A stretch of DNA of 5,076 nucleotides from Cohaesibacteraceae bacterium (GTDB lineage: Bacteria; Pseudomonadota; Alphaproteobacteria; Rhizobiales; Cohaesibacteraceae), in NCBI GenBank assembly GCA_016764535.1, contig JAESRR010000302.1, positions 1-5,076 on the forward strand, read 5' to 3'. Position 1 is the stretch's first letter, and the number at the start of each line of letters is the position of its first letter. Under the pieces are notes generated by a model. The model saw only the letters and a program-made list of their open reading frames with translations. It was not told the DNA's origin and made no database searches. Shown one piece after another: positions 1 to 4,494 of the stretch. A program made the translations under genes and the position numbers.

Positions 1-1
1 C

Positions 2-88
2 CAGTTGCAACTTGAAGAAGCCAAACTGGACTTTTTGCGTGAGGTGTTGGCCGGGAGCGAGAACACTGACGGGCGTAATTCCACCTGA
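2..88 (+). CDS. C-terminal end of an unidentified protein (5' part outside window)
   Basis: The second frame is open from the left edge to a TGA at 86-88 and encodes 28 residues. It begins QLQLEEAKLDFLREVL and ends in a polar, flexible tail (GSENTDGRNST). The visible part is a charged amphipathic helix with Leu at heptad-like positions. It resembles the C-terminal helix of ParD/CopG-type antitoxins, but a parE-like toxin gene would normally follow on the same strand and none does, so that identity is only a guess. The gene is convergent with the RES-domain gene, with 6 nt between the two stop codons and no hairpin terminator between them, so each transcript must run into the other gene. That this is a real gene end is likely; its function is unknown. 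Confidence 0.5.
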   Translation, partial: QLQLEEAKLDFLREVLAGSENTDGRNST

Positions 89-94
89 AATTAT

Positions 95-601
95 CTAGAT
101 CGAAACTGTCACAATCGGCCAAGCATCCTGGTTCCAGTTAAATAACACCAAATGCCAAAGCCCTGGCGCTTTTCGGGACGGATCTATCAGCCCGTTCGCA
201 CCATTATCCCGCAGTTTGTTCGCAATAAGCAGGGGCCGGGGAACCTCGTTTCTCGCAACCACATCCTGCCAGGGCTGTGCTGCATCGGTTGAATTGATCC
301 CCACTGCCTTGCAGGCATCCGCATCACGTAAATCAAAAATATTCTCTGCGACTATATCAAGCTTTACAAGTGAGCGCGCTGATGTTGTGCCATCTGAATG
401 AGCTATCATAGCGGCAGCGACGCCCTGCTCGCTCGCGCTCATATAAAGCGTCTTTTGGGATGAGCTGGAATATCTACCCGGAGCTATTGACCCATCAAGC
501 ACTTGATCCAGATATTGAACATCAATTGTCCGGTAAAATTGACCTTCCACCTTAACGAAGGGCTTTGTGGAACACGGCGTTATTTTGATTTTCATGGTCA
601 T
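95..601 (-). CDS. RES-domain protein (toxin-like), lacking the usual conserved Glu
   Basis: A 168-residue protein counted from the ATG at 599-601. An in-frame TTG lies 12 nt upstream and an ATG 6 nt downstream, and no strong ribosome binding site decides between them. The RES family pattern is visible: FYR (Tyr23, Arg24) near the N-terminus, GRYSSSSQKTLYMS (Tyr53), a central DLRDADAC stretch, and C-terminal GLIDPSR (Ser142) followed by LVLFN. RES proteins such as Mycobacterium MbcT degrade NAD+ and are neutralised by an Xre/MbcA-type antitoxin, usually encoded just upstream. In MbcT the active-site Glu lies 11 residues after the conserved Tyr; here that position is Ala (VAAAM). The Arg and Ser are kept. 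No Xre-like antitoxin is seen in the 300 bp upstream. It may be an inactive relic, or a RES protein with an altered site. Family assignment is fairly sure; activity is doubtful. Confidence 0.72.
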   Translation of the reverse strand: MTMKIKITPCSTKPFVKVEGQFYRTIDVQYLDQVLDGSIAPGRYSSSSQKTLYMSASEQGVAAAMIAHSDGTTSARSLVKLDIVAENIFDLRDADACKAVGINSTDAAQPWQDVVARNEVPRPLLIANKLRDNGANGLIDPSRKAPGLWHLVLFNWNQDAWPIVTVSI

Positions 602-919
602 TGGCAGGCTCAATCCGATAATTTCAAAATCAAACTATCACCAACGGGTGCTGTACTGCGCATCAATTCCCATGCGGTGCCGCAGCACGTCGATTTTACC
701 CGAAAGCAGAAGTTTAGACTTCATACGTCAGGTGACAGAGCTGCCTGCCATTCCCACCACTATCGGGTTGCATTCCTACCGTTTTCGGGTTGAAATTCTT
801 CATGGTGAAGCAAAAACCAACAAGGGCATAAACACGCCCGCCTCCTGCAAAGCGGTTCTTTCGCATTCATCCCCAAAATTGCTGGTTTGTGCATGCGCCT
901 GCTTCACCAAATAGAATTT
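602..919. other. Gene-free stretch with short minus-strand ORF fragments
   Basis: About 320 bp between the RES gene and the next minus-strand gene. No convincing gene is seen. On the minus strand there are only short ORFs: 28 codons from an ATG at 722-724 to a TGA at 638-640 (starting MKSKLLLSGKIDVL), in the same frame as the RES gene but separated from it by two consecutive stops, and a 29-codon ORF upstream of it starting MKNFNPKTVG. Plus-strand ORFs here are low-complexity frames without family features. This is where the antitoxin of a RES toxin would be expected, so the fragments could be its remains, but I cannot match them to an Xre or MbcA/ParS domain. Confidence 0.4.
811..839 (-). 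terminator. Possible weak terminator after the 920-1255 gene
   Basis: On the minus strand GGGCG and TGCCC (last pair G-T) can form a short stem with a 6-nt loop, followed by a T-rich run ending in TTTTT. It lies about 80 nt past the stop codon of the secreted-protein gene, in the right direction to end that transcript. The stem is short and the T run is interrupted, so this is a weak call. Confidence 0.25.
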
Positions 920-1255
920 TTACCCGTGACCCGGTCCCTGTTCTTCGCAAATATTCTGCGATTTCTTAATACAGCTAATGAATTCGGGGTTCCCCCTGAA
1001 ACCTTCTTGTGTTGACAGGTTTTTCCGGCACTCATGAGTACGAGGTACCGAGAAATATTTATCGTAACATGCCTGTAGATGTTCCTCTGTAACAGGGAGA
1101 TGATTGGCCATTTGCATGTTGTTTAAACCCGGGTTCGAAATGTTACCGACCAGGTCCAACCCCGAGGCAGCATACCCTTGTGAACCCATCGTTGATACTG
1201 CCAGAACCAAAAGAACGGCTTTGGTAATTTTAAATTTCACTGGTTTCATCTCCAT
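920..1255 (-). CDS. Small secreted protein with four cysteines, unknown function
   Basis: A 111-residue protein counted from the ATG at 1253-1255 (MEMKPVKFKITKAVLL). The N-terminus is a clear Sec signal peptide: a Lys-rich start, a hydrophobic core AVLLVLAVSTM, and a likely cleavage after GYA or GYAA near residue 30. The mature part of about 80 residues has Cys at 63, 76, 95 and 103 (spacing 12, 18 and 7 residues), enough for two disulfides in the periplasm, and ends in a polar tail. The frame also opens upstream at a TTG whose last two bases overlap the stop of the preceding gene (TTGA). That longer form would put 18 extra basic residues before the signal peptide, so I prefer the ATG. A second ATG two codons later has GGAG too close to act as its ribosome binding site. 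It is probably co-transcribed with the upstream secreted-protein gene. I do not recognise the family. Confidence 0.6.
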   Translation of the reverse strand: MEMKPVKFKITKAVLLVLAVSTMGSQGYAASGLDLVGNISNPGLNNMQMANHLPVTEEHLQACYDKYFSVPRTHECRKNLSTQEGFRGNPEFISCIKKSQNICEEQGPGHG

Positions 1256-1287
1256 TTTTATGAACTTTCGTCTGTACCGGTATTTTC

Positions 1288-1323
1288 GATTATTCAAATA
1301 ATCTTTCAATATTTTGAATAATC
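1288..1323. repeat. 11-bp perfect inverted repeat at the junction of two genes
   Basis: GATTATTCAAA at 1288-1298 and its exact reverse complement TTTGAATAATC at 1313-1323, separated by 14 nt. In the minus-strand mRNA this hairpin covers the last codons and stop (1306-1308) of the upstream gene and the in-frame TTG at 1307-1309. It ends about 33 nt before the preferred ATG of the downstream gene. It is AT-rich and lacks a following T run in the minus direction, so it is not a typical terminator. It could stabilise or process the mRNA between the two cistrons, or hide the TTG. The inverted repeat is certain; the role is inference. Confidence 0.6.
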
Positions 1324-1761
1324 AATTGCAACACCACCAATGGATAATGTTCTTCCGCAATTCAGGATATCTGGCAATATTGTTAGATCCCGGGCACGGG
1401 GGAACCCTGTACAGTAAGGCACATTTCGAGTTAGGCTGAATGTGCAATTTGCGAGTTTTTCAGCGTTTGAATAACTGGACCATACTTTCTGGCCATCCAC
1501 GAATAATCTTATAACCATGCCGCCATAAGAGGTCTTGTGCTTAAAATTCGCCGATGCACCAGGAGGGAGTGAACCGCGCTGAACTTCCGTATAATCACCA
1601 TCGCTACCCTTGAGTATCTGGAATGAATACGCTTTATCCATTTTGTTACGGATTTGGGCACTACAATCCGCCTGCGCTGCGGAAGATGTAGCCATAAGTA
1701 TTACTACCGCTGAAAACATTGCACCAATAACGCCAGTATTTTTAGTCTGTCCGGAAAACAT
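1306..1761 (-). CDS. Secreted beta-rich protein with four cysteines, unknown function
   Basis: A 151-residue protein with ATG at 1759-1761, preceded by GAGG (1768-1771) at 6 nt, a good ribosome binding site. The N-terminus is a signal peptide: a short basic start, the hydrophobic segment GVIGAMFSAVVILMA, then SSAAQA with probable cleavage before Asp32-Cys33. The mature part has Cys33, Cys106, Cys117 and Cys135. It alternates polar and hydrophobic residues, suggesting beta strands, with an LPPGAS turn (residues 65-70) followed by strands around MVIRLFVDGQKVW. The layout, a strand followed by a PG-S turn, strands and a Cys, resembles residues 190-275 of the 3152-4300 protein, but the similarity is too weak to call homology by eye. 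It is likely the first gene of a two-gene unit with the 920-1255 gene. The family is not recognised. Confidence 0.68.
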   Translation of the reverse strand: MFSGQTKNTGVIGAMFSAVVILMATSSAAQADCSAQIRNKMDKAYSFQILKGSDGDYTEVQRGSLPPGASANFKHKTSYGGMVIRLFVDGQKVWSSYSNAEKLANCTFSLTRNVPYCTGFPRARDLTILPDILNCGRTLSIGGVAIDYSKY

Positions 1762-1803
1762 GATTAACCTCGTATGGATGGATATTTTGCTTGATTACTT
1801 ATT

Positions 1804-1832
1804 TATGTACTTCACTGGAATTGCAATCACAA
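1804..1832 (-). promoter_or_regulatory. Possible promoter for the 1306-1761 gene
   Basis: On the minus strand TTGTGA (plus coordinates 1827-1832) and TACATA (1804-1809) are separated by 17 nt, the usual spacing of sigma70-type -35 and -10 boxes. The pair lies about 45-70 nt upstream of the ATG. The -10 match is modest (3 of 6). Confidence 0.3.
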
Positions 1833-1850
1833 AATTTTACTGAATTGAGA

Positions 1851-1890
1851 GCATGAACACTAAAAAACACGCATGTGAAGGCTGAATGAA
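1851..1890 (+). repeat. Direct repeat, copy 1 (upstream of the decayed gene copy)
   Basis: The exact 16-mer GTGAAGGCTGAATGAA (1875-1890) recurs at 2552-2567. Similarity extends leftward: GCATGAACA at 1851-1859 matches GCATGGACA at 2529-2537 at nearly the same distance (24 against 23 nt). Further left, the 24 bp starting TTTACTG at about 1836 match 17 of 24 positions upstream of copy 2. It lies between the minus-strand secreted-protein gene and the pseudogene, so it could serve either. The simplest reading is that it was copied along with the gene in a tandem duplication and that the core was kept because it binds something. Confidence 0.6.
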
Positions 1891-2067
1891 TAGCCTGTTA
1901 ATCTTGCGTTCATCGAACAATCGCGAAATCCATACAAACCGTGGCTAATTAGAAATACGTTGAGCGCACAATCCGGAAAAGCAAATACAGGATGGCGACG
2001 CGACGTCAATATACCGGCTGACACTGAACTGTGACGCAGAAACCAACACCCATGTGCCCGCTTGCAG
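1891..2067. other. Intergenic stretch before the pseudogene, no gene seen
   Basis: No supported gene. One open frame without a start codon runs from about 1963 to a TGA near 2088 and reads NPEKQIQDGDATSIYRL and onward. It has two Cys and a vague likeness to the middle of the Cys-rich secreted family, but no alignment as convincing as that of the pseudogene. In intact copy 2 the 16-mer lies 142 nt before the conserved internal ATGACA (2694). In copy 1 the distance is 217 nt, so this stretch carries about 75 extra bases or copy 2 lost them. Confidence 0.35.
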
Positions 2068-2501
2068 GTTTATTCGGCCACGGATTTGATCATGACACCT
2101 GCCGTTGCGAAGTAATGGGCCAGTCGCAATAATGATACGAATATATATTGTATATCAGGAAATTTTACTCTGACAGCAAGGGGAAATTTCATACGAATGC
2201 CAGCACAGATGGCGACCCGTCACATCGCGCCCGGCCGGGTTGTTGGTCTGGCACAACCACCAATATTCCCGGCACCGGCTCGAATTTGTACGCGCTAACT
2301 ATTATAGTGCCGTGGCATAATTGTGACATCCTGACTGCGCGGAACTCCAGGGCAACAGGGCACCCGGCCGCCGCCATCAAAGTTACAATTGACCTGCTCA
2401 GCGCCAGTTTCTTTTGCGGCACTGGATATTTAATCGCCAGGAATTTTTCCCTGTTGTACATTTATAGCCTGAATACTTATTGCTATACTGCCCACCAATA
2501 G
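2068..2501 (+). pseudogene. Decayed tandem copy of the 2637-3041 secreted Cys-rich gene
   Basis: Codon-by-codon comparison with the intact gene shows a fossil copy. From the signal-peptide end, ATG ACA CCT GCC GTT GCG AAG TAA TGG (2092-2118) matches ATG ACA TCT GCG TTT GCG CAA GAT TGG, with TAA at 2113-2115 where the intact gene has Asp. The frame continues W A S R N N D T N I Y C against W T C R N N D A E I V C, ungapped to GNF (GDF in the intact copy). Then 8 nt (2191-2198) stand where the intact gene has 18, a net 10-nt loss that shifts the frame. In the new frame STDG and PGCWSGTTTN match GTDG and SGCWSGTATN codon for codon. The end (GYLIARNF) resembles GFVLAGNY and runs on to a TAG at 2499-2501. 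The start codon and ribosome binding site are not recognisable. Several cysteines are lost. It is non-functional as a full-length gene; the outer limits are approximate. Confidence 0.82.
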
Positions 2502-2528
2502 AAAATGGCATGTTTTTCTGTATCCGGC

Positions 2529-2567
2529 GCATGGACAGTGAATATGCGAAAGTGAAGGCTGAATGAA
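2529..2567 (+). repeat. Direct repeat, copy 2 (upstream of the intact gene)
   Basis: Second copy of GTGAAGGCTGAATGAA at 2552-2567, with GCATGGACA at 2529-2537 before it. The 16-mer starts 85 nt upstream of the ATG of the intact secreted gene, a distance suited to a promoter, operator or leader element. Neither copy has a convincing sigma70 box pair next to it, so the role is open. Confidence 0.6.
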
Positions 2568-2623
2568 CGGAGCGGGTGAGCACAGCCAGGGCAGTGGTGT
2601 TGCCACGTCGGTAAACCAGTTAA

Positions 2624-2629
2624 AAGGAG
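2624..2629 (+). promoter_or_regulatory. Ribosome binding site AAGGAG
   Basis: AAGGAG lies 7 nt before the ATG at 2637 and fixes the start of the intact secreted gene. The decayed copy has no equivalent. Confidence 0.8.
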
Positions 2630-2636
2630 CCTGATC

Positions 2637-3041
2637 ATGAAAAGAAAATCCGTCGCCGCCATATCAGTGTTATCTGCTGCCATGGCTTTGTTCATGACAT
2701 CTGCGTTTGCGCAAGATTGGACCTGCCGCAACAATGATGCCGAAATAGTCTGTGACTCCGACACTTGCACAGTGACACCAAAAGGCGATTTCACGCCCAT
2801 GTCGTTGTCTGTCGGCACAGACGGTACTTTATCACTTTGCGCTTATTCGGGATGTTGGTCCGGCACAGCCACCAACACGTTCAGAACCCCGCATTATTTC
2901 ATCACGATTGGCCTCAACCTTCCATGGTCAGCAGCAAATGGCGCAACAAGCGATGTTACAGCGACAATCAATACTAAAACAGGGATCGGGTTTGTCCTCG
3001 CGGGTAACTATGCACATCCGATGACATGTGACGCTAGGTAA
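2637..3041 (+). CDS. Small secreted six-cysteine protein (CAYSGCWSG motif), unknown function
   Basis: A 134-residue protein with a strong ribosome binding site. Residues 1-25 are a textbook signal peptide: MKRK, the hydrophobic run SVAAISVLSAAMALFM, then TSAFA with cleavage before QDWTC. The mature part is 109 residues with Cys30, Cys39, Cys44, Cys68, Cys73 and Cys131, which could form three disulfides. Landmarks are WTC (28-30), VCDSDTC (38-44), DFTPMSLSV (51-59) and CAYSGCWSG (68-76), then beta-type strands (FITIGLNLPW, GFVLAG) and a C-terminal MTC. The WTC, CxxDxC and CAYSGCW pattern seems familiar to me from uncharacterised secreted proteins of alphaproteobacteria, recalled without a database check. 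It is probably periplasmic or released. The gene stands alone on its transcript, with a decayed paralogue upstream and the next plus-strand gene 110 nt downstream. That signs of decay sit in the other copy suggests this one has been kept under selection. Function unknown. Confidence 0.82.
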   Translation: MKRKSVAAISVLSAAMALFMTSAFAQDWTCRNNDAEIVCDSDTCTVTPKGDFTPMSLSVGTDGTLSLCAYSGCWSGTATNTFRTPHYFITIGLNLPWSAANGATSDVTATINTKTGIGFVLAGNYAHPMTCDAR

Positions 3042-3151
3042 CCCGGCTGCTGAGAATATCCGACGGAAATATGGCTATTTACAACCATTGAATCTCTGGT
3101 TACCGTTTAATTGCCTGCGTGGGACAGGCGGATAATACAGGGGACGGATTT
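3042..3151. other. Short intergenic leader with a small hairpin
   Basis: 110 nt between two plus-strand genes. GCCTG (3113-3117) and CAGGC (3125-3129) can form a 5-bp stem with a 7-nt loop, about 25 nt before the preferred GTG start of the next gene. GGTAACC near 3037-3043 and GGTTACC at 3098-3104 form a wider 7-bp inverted repeat. Neither has a T run, so I see no clear terminator for the upstream gene and readthrough into the next gene is possible. Confidence 0.35.
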
Positions 3152-4300
3152 GTGAGAATATTGTTTGTTTTGGTAGCAGCTTTAATGGCTTTTGGCATTT
3201 CAGCGCAGCAATCATCAGCGATTGGCGAGCCGCAGTTTTACGAATATCAAGCACAGGTTTATTCCGGACGCGTATCGGCACCTGATTTACAATCCCACCG
3301 CGACGCCAGAACCTATCGAACAAGATTACGCAACGCCGCAAAAGCCGGGCGGGTTAATTTCGCGGGACAATATGTTCTCGCCACATGGGGCTGTGGCACT
3401 TCCTGCCTCACCGGTGGTATTGTCAATGCCAGAACCGGCCAGGTGCATTTTCTGCCCTTTACCGTGTGCTGCTCGATCGATCAAAACTCTCCCTCGATTG
3501 ATTATCGTGCAGACAGCCATCTCATCATATTCACCGGCCTGTTGGACGAAGACGACCCGGACGCCCGGCATTATTATCAGTTTCGCGATGGCAGGTTTAC
3601 TTATGTCGATCGGGTAGCAATTACATCCAGCATCCCGGTACCTGTTACACCGGCACCGCCAATTGGCATTCGAACCCAATCCAGCAAATCGCGCATCGCT
3701 TCCTCCGGCTCACAGACCGATGTCACCGATTATGAACTGATCAATGATCTGGGCATCGACTTCACCGTCAGATGGCTCAACGGCAGTGCAATACCGCAGG
3801 GTTCGAACAGTGGACAACAAATTATTTCGCCCGGTCAGTCATGGCGCATTGAGCATGGTGCCAGAACCTGGGAATCGCACTGGTACCTGGTTTCTACGCG
3901 TCAGGGCGATGATATTTGCAGCATTTCACCGCGACAGGGCGAAAGTGTCCGTATTTCAGAATTATACAATTGTGCCCCTCCTCAAACCGTTACACCAACC
4001 TGCCCATCGGGATATTCATTTTCCGGCGGCCAGTGCCGTTCGCAATCATCCGGCAATCCCCCGCGCGCAATCAACCAGGCACAATGTGTAGCAAGTTGTG
4101 AACAGCTGGGTGATCAATGTGATGCAACACTCAACCGTCTTGGTAATGCCCAGGGTTGGGATGGTGATTTACGCCGGAGTTACTGGAATGATACCTGCGT
4201 CCCACAGATCAATGCCTGCAAGTTTAGCTGCAATCCCAACCGGCCCATTGGCCCGGGTGAATGCAGGTTTACAAGGGATGGCGGCCAGATTTGTTCGTAA
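3152..4300 (+). CDS. Secreted multidomain protein: WGCGTSC N-terminal domain, Pro linker, Cys-rich C-terminus
   Basis: A 382-residue protein counted from the GTG at 3152. The frame opens earlier at another GTG (3119), but only the later start puts a signal peptide at the N-terminus (MRILFVLVAALMAFGISAQQ), and AGGGGA lies about 8-12 nt before it. Residues 28-155 form a domain with NFAGQYVLATWGCGTSC (69-85), GGIVNARTGQVHFLPF and FRDGRFTYV. This NFAG-WGCG pattern looks like one seen in uncharacterised exported proteins of several phyla, from memory only. Residues 160-172 are a Pro-rich linker. Residues 190-275 look beta-rich, with a SPGQSW turn (226-231) and a conserved-looking disulfide pair Cys256/Cys274. 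From residue 280 there are ten Cys in about 100 residues, starting CPSGYSFSGGQC (284-295) and ending in a CSF/CRF/CS tail, suggesting a compact disulfide-stabilised module for binding. No catalytic motif is seen. Function unknown. Confidence 0.75.
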   Translation: MRILFVLVAALMAFGISAQQSSAIGEPQFYEYQAQVYSGRVSAPDLQSHRDARTYRTRLRNAAKAGRVNFAGQYVLATWGCGTSCLTGGIVNARTGQVHFLPFTVCCSIDQNSPSIDYRADSHLIIFTGLLDEDDPDARHYYQFRDGRFTYVDRVAITSSIPVPVTPAPPIGIRTQSSKSRIASSGSQTDVTDYELINDLGIDFTVRWLNGSAIPQGSNSGQQIISPGQSWRIEHGARTWESHWYLVSTRQGDDICSISPRQGESVRISELYNCAPPQTVTPTCPSGYSFSGGQCRSQSSGNPPRAINQAQCVASCEQLGDQCDATLNRLGNAQGWDGDLRRSYWNDTCVPQINACKFSCNPNRPIGPGECRFTRDGGQICS

Positions 4301-4308
4301 AGGATAAA

Positions 4309-4332
4309 ACAGGTTTGCGCGTGCAAACCTGT
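4309..4332. terminator. Hairpin terminator between convergent genes
   Basis: ACAGGTTTGC (4309-4318) and GCAAACCTGT (4323-4332) form a perfect 10-bp stem with a 4-nt loop, 8 nt after the stop codon of the plus-strand gene. In the minus direction it is followed by TTTTATCCTTT, in the plus direction by AACATC without a T run. It therefore looks like a proper intrinsic terminator for the minus-strand Sel1-repeat gene and a weaker or protective hairpin for the plus-strand gene. Confidence 0.72.
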
Positions 4333-4494
4333 AACATCACTCTGCAACGTCACCAGGCACCGGAATTACAAAAACCGGCGTTCTGTTTAATGATACAAAC
4401 CGGGATCAATTCTGCCTGATGACTTTTTGCAGAATCTCTTCTCCGGTAAGGAAAACAAGCCGCCCAATAATACCCGGCATCATAACCCGCGCAG
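4333..4494. other. Tail region of the Sel1-repeat transcript, no gene seen
   Basis: About 160 nt between the convergent hairpin and the stop codon of the Sel1-repeat gene. It includes a 7-bp inverted repeat, ATTCTGC (4409-4415) and GCAGAAT (4429-4435), with a 13-nt loop and no T run in either direction. Only very short ORFs are present and none has family features. Confidence 0.4.

Noticed and set aside
2..88. ParD-type antitoxin gene end
   Set aside because: Only 28 residues are visible and the expected parE gene does not follow on the same strand, so the likeness of one amphipathic helix is not enough for a call.
638..724. 28-codon minus-strand ORF as the antitoxin of the RES protein
   Set aside because: It is far shorter than any Xre/MbcA antitoxin, shows no helix-turn-helix or toxin-blocking C-terminus, and ends in two stops before the RES gene. 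At most it is a remnant.
503..914. Two overlapping plus-strand frames of 96 and 115 residues
   Set aside because: They overlap each other and the RES gene start, have no ribosome binding site, no domain pattern and unlikely composition; they are chance frames.
1963..2090. A third, older copy of the Cys-rich family (frame reading NPEKQIQDGDATSIYRL with two Cys)
   Set aside because: The resemblance is loose and needs arbitrary gaps. The same bases at the right end are already accounted for by the decayed copy in another frame.
2092..2199. Programmed stop-codon readthrough at TAA 2113-2115 or programmed frameshifting to rescue the upstream copy
   Set aside because: The copy has a 10-nt deletion as well as the stop, has lost several cysteines, and lacks a recognisable start and ribosome binding site. 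Ordinary decay explains all of this.
2148..2501. Open frame of 117 residues from a TTG, as an intact gene
   Set aside because: It has no ribosome binding site and no signal peptide. Its content is explained by the out-of-frame remains of the decayed copy of the 2637-3041 gene, whose first part lies in another frame upstream.
3113..3129. Riboswitch or attenuator leader before the 382-residue protein
   Set aside because: Only a single 5-bp stem is visible, without a T run or any recognisable riboswitch core.
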